From Variovorax boronicumulans (lineage in GTDB: Bacteria > Pseudomonadota > Gammaproteobacteria > Burkholderiales > Burkholderiaceae_C), in NCBI RefSeq assembly GCF_029892485.1, contig NZ_JARXVG010000003.1:434001-498000 (forward strand): DNA of 64,000 nucleotides. The letters run 5' to 3'. Below the pieces are notes generated by a model. The model did not search any database. It worked only from the letters and a program-made list of their open reading frames with translations, and was not told the origin of the DNA. This document shows positions 1 through 9,182 of this stretch, piece after piece; positions within the stretch are counted from its first letter, which is position 1, and each line of letters begins with the position of its first letter. The translations under genes and the position numbers were made by a program.

Positions 1-405
1 CTCGCCGCGCTGCCGTTTTCGGTGCGCTGGATCGACAGCCGCGACGGCGTCTTCCCCGACGAGCTCCCCGCGCAGATCGACACCGAGCATTCCGAACCCG
101 TGCAGGACGCCGTCGCCGCACTCGCCCCGGGCAGTCGCGTGCTGATCATGAGCTTCAGCCATGCCGAAGACCTCGACATCGTCATCGCCTGCCTCAAGCG
201 CCTGCGCACGCGCGACGACCTGCCCTACATCGGCCTCATCGGCAGCAAGACCAAGTGGGCCACCTTCAGCCACCGGCTCGAAGCACGCGGCTTCACGGCC
301 GACGAACTGGCCCGCATCACCTGCCCCATCGGCGTGCCCGGCATCACCGGCAAGGAGCCCGAGGTGATCGCGGTCGCGGTGGCGGCACAGTTGTTGAGCA
401 TATGA
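1..405 (+). CDS. xdhC: XdhC, molybdenum cofactor insertion/maturation factor for xanthine dehydrogenase (C-terminal part only)
   Basis: The reading frame is open from base 1, so the gene starts upstream of the window. The visible 134 residues match the C-terminal Rossmann-like XdhC domain: the segment IGLIGSKTKWATF, then CPIGVPGITGKEPEVIAVAV and a closing AAQLL are family signatures. XdhC proteins bind molybdopterin cofactor and help load a sulfurated cofactor into the XdhB subunit. The N-terminal CxxC region of the family lies outside the window. The next gene is puuD, so the neighbourhood is urate formation and breakdown. The xdhA and xdhB genes in this window lie about 32 kb away, which is unusual because xdhC is commonly adjacent to them. 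Another xdhAB pair upstream of base 1 cannot be excluded. Confidence 0.9.
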   Translation, partial: LAALPFSVRWIDSRDGVFPDELPAQIDTEHSEPVQDAVAALAPGSRVLIMSFSHAEDLDIVIACLKRLRTRDDLPYIGLIGSKTKWATFSHRLEARGFTADELARITCPIGVPGITGKEPEVIAVAVAAQLLSI

Positions 406-446
406 CTCGCCCCCAGGCTGCGCGGCACTGCGTGTCGCTTCGCCAA

Positions 447-498
447 CCCCCTACCGGGGGCAACACCAGCGGCCCGGCAAAGCCGGTTCCGCGGTGTT
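447..498. repeat. Compact palindromic (REP-like) intergenic element
   Basis: Two hairpins lie side by side in the xdhC-puuD gap. The first is CCCCC-TACC-GGGGG at 447-460. The second is nested: an outer AACACC(A)GCGG / CCGCGGTGTT pair at 462-472 and 489-498 encloses an inner CCGGC-AAA-GCCGG. No run of T follows, so it does not look like a classic terminator. I recall similar blocks between genes in Variovorax and Acidovorax, but I found only one copy of this family here. Confidence 0.55.
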
Positions 499-581
499 TC
501 TGGAATGGAGCTTGCTTCGGTCGCACAGCGAGGGTTTTCAGTGCTTTGCCTGAAGAAAATCCCCCTATTCCTTGATAAAAC

Positions 582-589
582 TGTATACA
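582..589. promoter_or_regulatory. Perfect TGTATACA palindrome upstream of puuD, candidate GntR-type operator
   Basis: The sequence is an exact 8-bp palindrome, extended to ANTGTATACANT, 153 bp before the puuD start in an AT-richer patch of the 336-bp gap. TGTATACA-like cores are common operators for FCD-type GntR regulators. No GntR gene lies in the window, so the regulator is unknown. The rest of the gap (406-741) holds the REP-like element and no convincing gene. Confidence 0.3.
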
Positions 590-741
590 CTTTCGGTCCA
601 CAACAAGCCGCAGCGGAGCGAGGCCCATTTCATGGAGCCTGCGTTCGCGGCACTTTCTCTGCTTACAGCGCCCGCAGTGGTGAGCAGGCTGAAACCCCGT
701 CTCGGTGTCCTCACGCGCCGACCGGGTTGAGAGAGCATCCA

Positions 742-1950
742 ATGGAAAGCTATTACCTCGACTGGGCCAACCTGCTGCTGCGCTGGGTCCACGTCATCAC
801 CGCCATCGCCTGGATCGGCGCTTCCTTCTACTTCGTGATGCTGGACAACAGCCTCGAGAAGCCGCAGGACCAGGAATCGCTCGATAAAGGCGTGGGCGGC
901 GAGCAGTGGGCCGTGCACGGCGGCGGCTTCTACAACATGCAGAAGTACGCGTTGGCGCCCAAGAAGCTGCCGGACCACCTGCACTGGTCGTACTGGGAGA
1001 GTTACTCCACCTGGATCACCGGGTTCACGCTCTTCACGATGTCGTACCTGTGGAACGCGAGCACCTACCTCATCGACAAGTCGAAAATGGACTGGCAGCC
1101 CGGCGCCGCCATCGCCGTGGCGCTCGCTTTCTTCGTGGTGTTCTGGATGGTCTACGACGGCATCTGCCAGATCTTCGGCCGCCGCAAGAACGGCGACACC
1201 ATCGTCGGCGTGCTGATCGCGATCTTCATCGTCTTCGCGACCTGGCTGGCCTGCCAGTGGTTCGCGGGCCGCGCGGCCTTCCTGCTCGTGGGCGCCATGA
1301 TGGCCACGACGATGAGCGGCAACGTGTTCTTCTGGATCATCCCGGGCCAGCGCAAGAACGTGGTGGCCCTGCGCGAAGGCAGGCCGGTCGACCCGGTGCA
1401 CGGCCAGCGCGGCAAGCAGCGCAGCGTGCACAACACCTACTTCACGCTGCCGGTGCTGTTCGCGATGCTGAGCAACCACTACAGCTTCACCTACACGCAC
1501 AAGTACAACTGGGTGGTGCTGCTGCTGATCATGCTCGGCGGCGCGGCCATCCGGCAGTTCTTCGTGGTGCGCCACCGCTTCAAGCTCGGCAATGCGGGCA
1601 ACCCGCTGCCGTATGCGCTGGTCGGCATCGTGGTGCTGGGCCTGACCATCGTCTGGATGAAGCCCGAGCCCGCTGCGGCTCCGGTGGCTGCCGCGGCAGC
1701 GCCCGCCGTCGCCTATGCCGATGTGCAGAAGGTGCTGGAGCAGCGCTGCTTCATGTGCCACGGCGCGGCCGTGCAGATGAAGAACGTGCGCGTCGATTCG
1801 CCCGAGCAGGTGACTGCGCATGCGCAGGCGATCTATCAGCAGGTGGTGGTCACCAAGATCATGCCGATGAACAACGCGACCGGTATCACCGATGACGAGC
1901 GGGCGCTCATCAGCCGCTGGTTCCAGGCCGGCGCCAAGACGACAAACTAG
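742..1950 (+). CDS. puuD: PuuD, membrane-bound urate hydroxylase with C-terminal cytochrome c domain
   Basis: The predicted 402-residue protein has a long N-terminal multi-helix membrane region (DUF989 type). It begins with a helix around WANLLLRWVHVITAIAWIGA and contains several His residues. A soluble C-terminal cytochrome c-like domain carries the haem motif CFMCH (about residue 346) and a downstream Met in KIMPMNNATGI as possible axial ligand. The family oxidises urate to 5-hydroxyisourate and passes electrons to the respiratory chain, replacing soluble uricase. I chose the ATG at 742 because the family begins at this membrane segment; an open frame extends further upstream but has no family similarity. 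The preceding xdhC fits a xanthine-to-urate-to-5-hydroxyisourate order. Confidence is high on family and good on substrate. Confidence 0.9.
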   Translation: MESYYLDWANLLLRWVHVITAIAWIGASFYFVMLDNSLEKPQDQESLDKGVGGEQWAVHGGGFYNMQKYALAPKKLPDHLHWSYWESYSTWITGFTLFTMSYLWNASTYLIDKSKMDWQPGAAIAVALAFFVVFWMVYDGICQIFGRRKNGDTIVGVLIAIFIVFATWLACQWFAGRAAFLLVGAMMATTMSGNVFFWIIPGQRKNVVALREGRPVDPVHGQRGKQRSVHNTYFTLPVLFAMLSNHYSFTYTHKYNWVVLLLIMLGGAAIRQFFVVRHRFKLGNAGNPLPYALVGIVVLGLTIVWMKPEPAAAPVAAAAAPAVAYADVQKVLEQRCFMCHGAAVQMKNVRVDSPEQVTAHAQAIYQQVVVTKIMPMNNATGITDDERALISRWFQAGAKTTN

Positions 1951-1995
1951 ACCGCGGTCAAGAGGGCGGCGCACCGCCCCCCGCACAATCGCCGG

Positions 1996-3354
1996 ATGGA
2001 GACAACGCAAGCCATGACCGCATCGACCTCGTCCTTCGGGCCCGCGCCCGATCCGCGCGAAACCCCGCGCGCCTTCCTCGAACACCTGTACCGCGTGGCG
2101 GTGGACCGCGCGCTGCCGCTGTCCACGCTGGGCGCCCACCTGCCCAAGCCACCCAAGGGGCGCACGCTGGTGCTGGGCGCCGGCAAGGCAGGCGGCTCGA
2201 TGGTGCAGGCGCTCGAAGCCCTGTGGCCGGCCGATGCGCCGCTCTCGGGCCTCGTCGTCACCCGCTACGACCACATTCCGCCGCGCCCCGAAGGCGTGCC
2301 GCAGCGCATCGAACTGGTCGAAGCCGCGCACCCTGTGCCCGATGAGGCCGGGCAGCAGGCCGCCGAGCGCATCCTCGCGCTCACGCAAGGCCTCACGGCC
2401 GACGACCTCGTGCTGTGCCTGATCTCCGGCGGCGGCTCGTCGCTGCTGGTGCTGCCCGCCGAAGGCCTCACGCTGGCCGACAAGCAGCGCATCAACAAGC
2501 AACTGCTCGACAGCGGCGCCGGCATCGGCGAGATGAACTGCGTGCGCAAGCACCTCTCGCGCATCAAGGGCGGCCGTCTTGCAGCGGCCTGTGCGCCGGC
2601 GCGCGTGGTGACGCTCACCATCAGCGACGTGCCGGGCGACGATGCGGCCGTCATCGCGAGCGGCCCCACGGTGCCCGATGCGACCACCTGCGCCGATGCG
2701 CTGGCCATCCTCGACCGCTACGGCATCGAAGTGCCTGCGCCCGTGCGCGCCCAGCTCCAAAGCGGCGAGCTCGAAACGCCCAAGCCCGGCGACAAGGCCT
2801 TCACCGGCCACGAGACGCACATGATCGCCACGCCCCAGCAGTCGCTCGAAGCGGCGGCCCAGGCGGCGCGCGAGGCGGGCATCGAGGCGCACATCCTCAG
2901 CGACGAGATCGAAGGCGAATCGCGCGAAGTCGGCAAGGTGCATGCCGCGCTGGCCCGCGCCGTGGCCCACCGCGGCCAGCCGTTCGCGCGGCCCTGCGTC
3001 ATTCTTTCGGGCGGCGAGACCACGGTCACGATCCGCCCGCGCCAGCCGGGCCAGGCCAAGGGCCGGGGCGGGCGGGCCGGCGAGTTCTGCATGGGCCTGG
3101 CCGGTGCGCTCATGGGCCAGCCGGATGTGTGGGCGCTGGCGGCCGACACCGACGGCATCGACGGCGTGGAAGACAACGCCGGCGCCTTCGTCACGCCCGA
3201 CACCCTGGCGCGCGCCACGGCGCAGGGCAGGAAGCTGTCCGATCACCTCGACCGCAACGACGCCTACGGCTACTTCGACGCCATCGGCGACCTGTTCGTG
3301 ACGGGGCCGACGAACACCAACGTCAATGATTTCAGGGCGCTGCTGATTCTGTAA
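1996..3354 (+). CDS. ttuD: Glycerate 2-kinase (MOFRL family, TtuD/GckA type)
   Basis: The 452-residue protein has the family layout: an N-terminal domain with LVLGAGKAGGSM, the LCLISGGGSSLL glycine-rich loop, MNCVRKHLSRIKGGRLA, and the C-terminal MOFRL domain with LSGGETTV and ADTDGIDG. These enzymes phosphorylate D-glycerate to 2-phosphoglycerate (some relatives were annotated as hydroxypyruvate reductase). Glyoxylate from urate or allantoin breakdown enters central metabolism through tartronate semialdehyde and glycerate, so a position next to puuD makes sense. A second in-frame ATG at 2014 has a purine-rich GGAG ahead of it and could be the true start. The gene follows puuD by 45 bp and may share its transcript. 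Confidence 0.88.
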   Translation: METTQAMTASTSSFGPAPDPRETPRAFLEHLYRVAVDRALPLSTLGAHLPKPPKGRTLVLGAGKAGGSMVQALEALWPADAPLSGLVVTRYDHIPPRPEGVPQRIELVEAAHPVPDEAGQQAAERILALTQGLTADDLVLCLISGGGSSLLVLPAEGLTLADKQRINKQLLDSGAGIGEMNCVRKHLSRIKGGRLAAACAPARVVTLTISDVPGDDAAVIASGPTVPDATTCADALAILDRYGIEVPAPVRAQLQSGELETPKPGDKAFTGHETHMIATPQQSLEAAAQAAREAGIEAHILSDEIEGESREVGKVHAALARAVAHRGQPFARPCVILSGGETTVTIRPRQPGQAKGRGGRAGEFCMGLAGALMGQPDVWALAADTDGIDGVEDNAGAFVTPDTLARATAQGRKLSDHLDRNDAYGYFDAIGDLFVTGPTNTNVNDFRALLIL

Positions 3355-3533
3355 TGAGGCCCGTGCCGGGGGAAAAGGGCGATTTCCGGGCCCCGGCGAC
3401 ATTTGTGAACTCGGGTTAATCTATGCACCCGGCGGCGCTTTGCCGCCGCTGTCGCATGCGCACCTCCGGTGCCGCGCCGCGCACACCCAGATTTCCCCTT
3501 TTCATCATCCAGTCCCCGAAGGAAAAGTTCGCC

Positions 3534-4976
3534 ATGACCGTTACCTACACCGACACCCGCCTGCTGATCGACAACGAATGGGTCGATGCCACCGGCGGCA
3601 AGACGCTGGACGTCGTGAACCCCGCCACCGGCAAGGTCATCGGCAAGGTGGCGCATGCCAGCATCGCCGACCTGGACCGCGCCCTGGCCGCCGCCCAACG
3701 CGGCTTCGACAAGTGGCGCAACACCCCCGCCAACGAACGCGCCGCCGTCATGCGCCGCGCCGCCGGCCTCATCCGCGAACGCGCGGGCGACATCGCCAAG
3801 CTGCTGACGCAAGAGCAGGGCAAGCCGCTGGCCGAAGCCAAGGGCGAAACCCTGGCTGCCGCCGACATCATCGAATGGTTCGCCGACGAAGGCCGCCGCG
3901 TCTACGGCCGCATCGTGCCCTCGCGCAACCTGGCCGCGCAGCAGCTCGTGCTGAAGGAGCCGCTGGGCCCCGTCGCCGCGTTCACGCCGTGGAACTTCCC
4001 GATCAACCAGATCGTCCGCAAGCTCGGCGCAGCCCTCGCCACCGGCTGCTCGTTCCTGGTGAAGGCGCCCGAAGAAACCCCGGCATCGCCTGCCGCGCTG
4101 CTGCAGGCCTTCGTCGACGCCGGCATCCCGCCCGGCACCGTGGGCCTCGTGTTCGGCAACCCCGCCGAAATCTCGAACTACCTGATCGCCCACCCGATCA
4201 TCCGCAAGGTCACCTTCACCGGCTCGACCCCCGTCGGCAAGCAACTGGCCGCACTGGCCGGTTCGCACATGAAGCGCGTCACGATGGAACTGGGCGGCCA
4301 CGCCCCGGTGATCGTCGCTGAAGACGCCGACGTCGCCCTGGCCGTCAAGGCCGCCGGCGCCGCCAAATTCCGCAATGCGGGCCAGGTCTGCATTTCGCCC
4401 ACGCGCTTCCTGGTGCACAACAGCCTGCGCGAAGAATTCGCCCGCACGCTGGTCAAGTACACCGAAGGCCTGAAGCTCGGCGACGGCCTTGCCGAAGGCA
4501 CGACCATCGGCCCGCTGGCCAACGCACGCCGCCTCACGGCCATGGCCCACGTGCTGGAAGACGCGCGCAAGAAGGGCGCCACCGTGGCTGCCGGCGGCGA
4601 GCGCATCGGCGACACCGGCAACTTCTTCGCCCCCACCGTGCTGACCGACGTGCCGCTGGACGCCGACGTGTTCAACAACGAACCCTTCGGCCCCATCGCA
4701 GCGATCCGCGGTTTCGACACGCTCGAAGAAGCCATCGCCGAAGCCAACCGCCTGCCGTTCGGCCTGGCCGGCTACGCCTTCACCAAGTCGATCAAGAGCG
4801 CGCACCTGCTGAGCCAGAAGCTCGAGCTCGGCATGCTGTGGATCAACCAGCCCGCCACCCCGTCGCCCGAAATGCCGTTCGGCGGCGTGAAGGATTCGGG
4901 CTACGGTTCGGAAGGCGGCCCCGAGGCGCTTGAGGCCTATCTGAACACCAAGGCGGTGTCGATCCTCGGCGTTTAA
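3534..4976 (+). CDS. gabD: NAD(P)-dependent succinate-semialdehyde dehydrogenase-type aldehyde dehydrogenase
   Basis: The 480-residue protein is a standard-length aldehyde dehydrogenase. It shows the Asn site in [10 protein letters not shown], the nucleotide-loop [11 protein letters not shown], the general base Glu in MELGGHAP and the catalytic Cys in [12 protein letters not shown]. GabD-type enzymes oxidise succinate semialdehyde to succinate; close relatives act on 2-oxoglutarate semialdehyde or other short semialdehydes. Sequence alone does not separate these. The start at 3534 follows an AAGGAAAAG stretch. The 179-bp gap before it holds nothing obvious. Its stop codon touches the stop codon of the convergent mgtC gene, leaving no room for a terminator. 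Confidence 0.85.
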   Translation: MTVTYTDTRLLIDNEWVDATGGKTLDVVNPATGKVIGKVAHASIADLDRALAAAQRGFDKWRNTPANERAAVMRRAAGLIRERAGDIAKLLTQEQGKPLAEAKGETLAAADIIEWFADEGRRVYGRIVPSRNLAAQQLVLKEPLGPVAAFTPWNFPINQIVRKLGAALATGCSFLVKAPEETPASPAALLQAFVDAGIPPGTVGLVFGNPAEISNYLIAHPIIRKVTFTGSTPVGKQLAALAGSHMKRVTMELGGHAPVIVAEDADVALAVKAAGAAKFRNAGQVCISPTRFLVHNSLREEFARTLVKYTEGLKLGDGLAEGTTIGPLANARRLTAMAHVLEDARKKGATVAAGGERIGDTGNFFAPTVLTDVPLDADVFNNEPFGPIAAIRGFDTLEEAIAEANRLPFGLAGYAFTKSIKSAHLLSQKLELGMLWINQPATPSPEMPFGGVKDSGYGSEGGPEALEAYLNTKAVSILGV

Positions 4977-5693
4977 TCAATCGTCGGCGCTGGCGTTCCA
5001 GAAAGCTTGCTGGACGCCTTCGAGCGCTTCGAGTTCCGTGATCACCTGGTCGAGCTCCAAGGGCTCGACCGCGGTGGCATACAGCGTTGCTTCGATCTCC
5101 GTGTCGGCGGGCCCGAAGGCGTGCTGGTCGACATCGCGCACCGGGTAGTTCGCGGCTTCCAGCAACAGTAGGAGCTGGTCCATCACCTCGGGCCGCGCCG
5201 CGCGCGAGCAGATCACCCGCACCGTGTAGGTCGCCTCGCTCGATTCTTCATTGATCGGGCGGCGGTTGATGCGGTTGACCACCGGCAGCAGCAGCGTGTT
5301 GCTGGCCAGCACGAACAGCGCCGCGATCATCGCCTCGCCGATCAGGTCCGCCCCCGCGCAGGCCCCCACCGCCGCCGACCCCCACAGCGTGGCCGCCGTG
5401 TTCAGGCCCGTGATGTTGGTGCCTTCCTTCATGATCGCGCCCGCCCCAAGAAAGCCGATGCCCGAGACCACATAGGCTGCCACGTGCACGGCCCCATCGT
5501 GGCCGTGCAGGCGATTCGCCATATCCACGAACACAGCGGCACCCACTGCCACGAGCGTGTTGGTGCGCAGGCCCGCGGCGCGCTGCCGTATCTGGCGCTC
5601 CAGGCCGATCAGCGAGCCGAGGGTGAAGGCGACCGCCACGCTGACGAAGGTGTCGAGCAGCGAAGGCAGGTTGAAGTTCTGGATGGCTTGCAT
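4977..5693 (-). CDS. mgtC: MgtC/SapB family membrane protein
   Basis: The 238-residue protein has an N-terminal membrane part with the family signature LGSLIGLERQ and AAGLRTNTLVAVGAA, then VSGIGFLGAGAIMKEG. The soluble C-terminal part is ACT-like. MgtC proteins modulate growth at low Mg2+ and, in pathogens, the F-type ATP synthase. Their transport role is disputed. The gene lies downstream of mgtA on the same strand, separated by 330 bp that contains strong palindromes, so the two may be co-transcribed but differently expressed. The Salmonella order is mgtC then mgtB; here the ATPase comes first. Confidence 0.88.
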   Translation of the reverse strand: MQAIQNFNLPSLLDTFVSVAVAFTLGSLIGLERQIRQRAAGLRTNTLVAVGAAVFVDMANRLHGHDGAVHVAAYVVSGIGFLGAGAIMKEGTNITGLNTAATLWGSAAVGACAGADLIGEAMIAALFVLASNTLLLPVVNRINRRPINEESSEATYTVRVICSRAARPEVMDQLLLLLEAANYPVRDVDQHAFGPADTEIEATLYATAVEPLELDQVITELEALEGVQQAFWNASADD

Positions 5694-5770
5694 CAGATGT
5701 CTTTCGATGTTTTGCGCTCAGTTTGCAGGGCTTGGGTGTCATCTGCATGTAGCTTTGTTCAGGGCGGCAC

Positions 5771-5860
5771 TCACGCCGACGGTGGGCTCTGTTTCGCGAA
5801 TGTCCTCCGGCCTGCGGCCTCCCCCTTGATTTCGCGAAACAGAACCCACCATCAGCGTGA
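5771..5860 (-). repeat. Near-perfect 30-bp inverted repeat between mgtA and mgtC
   Basis: Arms at 5771-5800 and 5831-5860 match at 27 of 30 positions around a 30-base loop. The three differences are all C against T between the arms. In a transcript read from the minus strand (the direction of mgtA and mgtC) they become G-U wobble pairs, so the RNA hairpin would be fully paired. The loop (5801-5830) resembles the reverse complement of the core of the neighbouring repeat at 5891-6016, so it appears to belong to the same repeat family in opposite orientation. Confidence 0.75.
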
Positions 5861-5890
5861 GCGCTTCAGAGCGGTCGTTGATCGCCGATT

Positions 5891-6016
5891 ACCAGCAGCG
5901 TGCCCCGGTGCACAGGGCATCGGGTGCTCCCCGCAGCGAAATCAAGGAGGAGGGGCGAAGCCCCGGGGGACATTCGCGGAGGGGAGTACCCGGTGGCCTG
6001 TGCACACGCCCTGAAC
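5891..6016. repeat. Dispersed palindromic element, copy 1 (MITE/REP-like)
   Basis: The core has 18-bp terminal inverted repeats at 5908-5925 (GTGCACAGGGCATCGGGT) and 5988-6005, matching 16 of 18 when one is reverse-complemented. The interior carries CGAAATCAAGGAGG, a small hairpin GGGGC-GAA-GCCCC (5952-5964) and GGGGACATTCGCG. A second copy lies at 42092-42211. Similarity extends beyond the terminal repeats on the left (ACCAGCAGCGTGCCC). No ORF is encoded. Confidence 0.8.
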
Positions 6017-6023
6017 AGGAAAC

Positions 6024-8789
6024 TCACTGCCACCCATACCGCCGCCCATACCACCCCTTCACCGTCTGCGTCAGCACCGCATACCCCACCAGCATCGCGA
6101 CCAGCCACGGAAAGTAAGTCAGCGGCAGCGCCTGCAGCTTGAAGTAGTGCGCGAGCGGCCCCATCGGCAGCCAGATGCCCACCGCGGCAATGGCGGCGCC
6201 CATCGCCAGCAGCGGCCATGCCGCGCGGCTTTGCAGGAACGGGATCTTGCGGGTGCGGATCAGGTGAACGATCAGCGTCTGCGACAGCAGCCCCTCGATG
6301 AACCAGCCCGACTGGAACAGCGTCTGGTGCTCCACCGTGTTGGCCGAGAACACGAACCACATCACCGTGTAGGTCAGCAGGTCGAACACCGAGCTCAGCG
6401 GCCCGAAGAACACCATGAAGCGCCCGAGGTCCGCCGGGTTCCAGCGCTGCGGCGACTTGAGGAATTCCTCGTCCACGTTGTCGAACGGAATCGCGATCTG
6501 CGACACGTCGTACAGCAGGTTCTGCACCAGCAGGTGCAGCGGCAACATCGGCAGGAAGGGAAGGAACGCGCTCGCCACCAGCACCGAGAACACATTGCCG
6601 AAGTTCGAGCTCGCGGTGAGCTTGATGTACTTGAGCATGTTGGCGAAGGTGCGGCGGCCCTCGACCACGCCTTGCTCCAGCACCATCAGGCTCTTTTCCA
6701 GCAGGATGATGTCGGCCGACTCCTTGGCCACGTCCACCGCGCCGTCCACCGAGATGCCGATGTCCGCGGCGCGCAGTGCCGGTGCGTCGTTGATGCCGTC
6801 GCCCATGAAGCCCACCACATGTCCGTTGGCATGCAGCGCGTGGACGATGCGCTCCTTGTGCGCGGGCGTGAGCTTGGCGAACACCTGGTGGCGCTCGACC
6901 AGCTCGCGCAGCTCGTCGTCGCGCAGATCCTCGGTCTCGCGGCCGAGCACGATGTGGCCGGCGTCGATGCCCACGTCGCCGCAGACCTTGCGCGTGACCA
7001 GTTCGTTGTCGCCGGTGAGCACCTTCACCGCCACGCCGTGCTCGGCCAGCGCGCGCAGCGCGGGCGCGGTGGATTCCTTCGGCGGATCGAGAAAGGCCAC
7101 GTAGCCCAGCAGCGTGAGCCCCGATTCATCGGCCACGCTGTAGGCGGCCTTGCGTGCTTCAGCGGCCAGCGTGCGGCTCGCCACGGCCACCACGCGCAGG
7201 CCCTGCTGGTTCAGCTCCGAGGCCACGCTGTGGATGCGCGCAAGCAGCTCCGCATCGAGCGACAGCACCTCGGCACCCCGTTCGACCGACGTGCACACCG
7301 ACAGGATCTCTTCGAGCGCGCCCTTGCAGATCAAGAGGTGCTCGCTGCCGCCGTTCTCCACCACCACCGACATGCGGCGGCGCGAGAAGTCGAAGGGCAC
7401 TTCGTCGATCTTGCGGTAGGCCGTCTGCAGCCGCGTCTCTGGTTGCATCTCGGCGTGGTTGAGCACCGCCTTGTCGAGCAGGTTCTTCAAACCCGTCTGG
7501 TGAAAGCTGTTCAGGTACGCAAGCTGCAGCACATGGTTCGAGCCCTCGCCCCACGCGTTGGTGTGGCGCTCCAGCACGATGCGGTCCTGCGTCAGCGTGC
7601 CGGTCTTGTCGGTGCACAGCACGTCCATCGCGCCGAAGTTGTGGATGGCTTCCAGCCGCTTGACGATCACCTTCTGGCGCGACATCACGACCGCGCCCTT
7701 GGCGAGCGTGGCGGTCACGATCATCGGCAGCATCTCGGGCGTGAGGCCGACGGCGATCGACAGCGCGAACAGCGCCGCTTCCCACCAGTCGCCCTTGGCC
7801 ACGCCGTTGATCACCAGCACCAGCGGCGCCATCACCAGCATGAAGCGGATCAGCACCCAGCTCACGCGGTTGATGCCCGCCTGGAAGGCGCTGGTGCCGC
7901 GATCCGTGGCGGTCACGCGCTGCGCGAGGGCGCCGAAGAAGGTGCGGTCGCCGGTGTGCACGATCAGCGCGGTGGCGGTGCCGCTGATCACGTTGGTGCC
8001 CATGAAGAGCAGGTTCTCGCGTTCGAGCACGCCGGCCTCGTGGTCGCCGCGATCGACGGCGAACTTCTCGACAGGCATGGCTTCGCCGGTCAATGCCGAC
8101 TGGCTGATGAACAGGTCCTTGGCGGTCAGTACCCGGCAGTCGGCCGGGATCATGTCGCCGGCCGAGAGCGCGATCACTTCGCCTGGTACCAGGTCGCGCA
8201 TCGGCACCTCCACGCGCACCGTGCCCGCGTGCGTGGCGTCGACGCCCTCGTCGCCCGCCGCGCCGGCCTTGCGCCCCGGCGCGGGCCGCAGCACCGTGGA
8301 GGTATTGCTCACCATCGCCTTGAGCCGGTCGGCGGCCTTGTTGGAGCGCGTCTCCTGCAGGAAGCGCAGCACCGTCGAGAGCACCACCATGCTCCCGATC
8401 ACGAGCGTGGCCTTCATGTCCTCCGTCACGTAGGAGATCAGCGCCAGCACCGTCAGCAGCAGGTTGAACGGATTGCGGTAGCACTGCCAGAGGTGCGACC
8501 ACCACGGCAGCGGCTGCTCGTGGCGCACCTCGTTGCTGCCCAGGCGCTTGCGCAGCACCTGGGCGTGGCCTTCGCTCAGGCCGCGCGGCGAGCTGTCGAG
8601 CCTGGCGAGCATCTCGCCCGCATCGGTGCGCGAGGCCGCGGCCAGTGCCCTGGCGATGTCGGGTGGCATGCTGGCCGAGGCCACGCCGACGGGTTTCGAG
8701 CCCAGCATGGTCTGCCAGCGCTCGAAGTGATGCAGCATGTGACGGCTGCGCAGGAAGCTCTCGAAAAAGGATTTCAGGACGTTCTTCAT
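6024..8789 (-). CDS. mgtA: Magnesium-translocating P-type ATPase (MgtA/MgtB)
   Basis: The 921-residue P3B-type ATPase imports Mg2+ using ATP. Visible features are an N-terminal cytosolic region, the phosphatase TGE-type loop SALTGEAMPVEKF, the phosphorylation motif DKTGTLT with its Asp, the hinge GDGINDAPALR, and a C-terminal membrane bundle. The ATG at 8789 is chosen because AGGAGA lies directly ahead of it and the family begins near here. The upstream leader (8790-9182 and beyond) is unusually long and contains a small ORF. mgtC follows on the same strand after a palindrome-rich gap. Confidence 0.93.
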   Translation of the reverse strand: MKNVLKSFFESFLRSRHMLHHFERWQTMLGSKPVGVASASMPPDIARALAAASRTDAGEMLARLDSSPRGLSEGHAQVLRKRLGSNEVRHEQPLPWWSHLWQCYRNPFNLLLTVLALISYVTEDMKATLVIGSMVVLSTVLRFLQETRSNKAADRLKAMVSNTSTVLRPAPGRKAGAAGDEGVDATHAGTVRVEVPMRDLVPGEVIALSAGDMIPADCRVLTAKDLFISQSALTGEAMPVEKFAVDRGDHEAGVLERENLLFMGTNVISGTATALIVHTGDRTFFGALAQRVTATDRGTSAFQAGINRVSWVLIRFMLVMAPLVLVINGVAKGDWWEAALFALSIAVGLTPEMLPMIVTATLAKGAVVMSRQKVIVKRLEAIHNFGAMDVLCTDKTGTLTQDRIVLERHTNAWGEGSNHVLQLAYLNSFHQTGLKNLLDKAVLNHAEMQPETRLQTAYRKIDEVPFDFSRRRMSVVVENGGSEHLLICKGALEEILSVCTSVERGAEVLSLDAELLARIHSVASELNQQGLRVVAVASRTLAAEARKAAYSVADESGLTLLGYVAFLDPPKESTAPALRALAEHGVAVKVLTGDNELVTRKVCGDVGIDAGHIVLGRETEDLRDDELRELVERHQVFAKLTPAHKERIVHALHANGHVVGFMGDGINDAPALRAADIGISVDGAVDVAKESADIILLEKSLMVLEQGVVEGRRTFANMLKYIKLTASSNFGNVFSVLVASAFLPFLPMLPLHLLVQNLLYDVSQIAIPFDNVDEEFLKSPQRWNPADLGRFMVFFGPLSSVFDLLTYTVMWFVFSANTVEHQTLFQSGWFIEGLLSQTLIVHLIRTRKIPFLQSRAAWPLLAMGAAIAAVGIWLPMGPLAHYFKLQALPLTYFPWLVAMLVGYAVLTQTVKGWYGRRYGWQ

Positions 8790-8975
8790 TTTTTCTCCTC
8801 GCGGCGCAGGCCGGGCAGGAGAAGAACGCCCACGCGTCAATCCATCAGACGTGCGAGTCCCTCCGCAGCACGGCGCGCTGCACATTTGCAATTGACAGGA
8901 ACGGGTGGGGCGCGCAAGGGCGCCGATGAGGGGCGGGGTCCATGGAAGGCCTCCTTCGTCGTGTGCGGCCGGGCC

Positions 8976-9182
8976 TCAGCGCTGCGCTGCGCGCAGTGGC
9001 TGGTCGAGCAGCAGGAAGAAGCTGCGGATGCGCCGGGTGGTCCAGAGCGCGGCGGCCCGGTCCAGCGTTTCGTTCTCGGCGTCTTGCGCCGTGACCGCGC
9101 GTGCAGGCACGTGCGCCGCAGGGCGAACGGGTTGCTGCATCGGCTGCTGTTGCTGCGGCTGACGGGTTGGGAATTGACGCAT
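8976..9182 (-). CDS. Small Pro/Gln-rich ORF in the mgtA leader, function unknown
   Basis: This 68-codon ORF starts at an ATG preceded by GGAG at good spacing. It encodes an N-terminus rich in Gln and Pro (FPTRQPQQQQPMQQPVRP) and a basic, amphipathic C-terminus (TTRRIRSFFLLLDQPLR). I do not recognise the protein. Its position, 186 bp ahead of the Mg2+ ATPase and on the same strand, recalls the proline-containing mgtL and mgtP leader ORFs of enteric bacteria. In those, translation of Pro codons couples to Mg2+ and proline levels. That parallel is inference; it could also be an independent small protein or a chance ORF in GC-rich DNA. Confidence 0.4.
   Translation of the reverse strand: MRQFPTRQPQQQQPMQQPVRPAAHVPARAVTAQDAENETLDRAAALWTTRRIRSFFLLLDQPLRAAQR

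Noticed and set aside
447..498. Intrinsic terminator for xdhC
   Set aside because: Strong hairpins but no T run; better described as a REP-like repeat.
565..3402. Open frame of 945 codons antisense to puuD and the glycerate kinase
   Set aside because: Shadow of two strong genes with no protein-like features.
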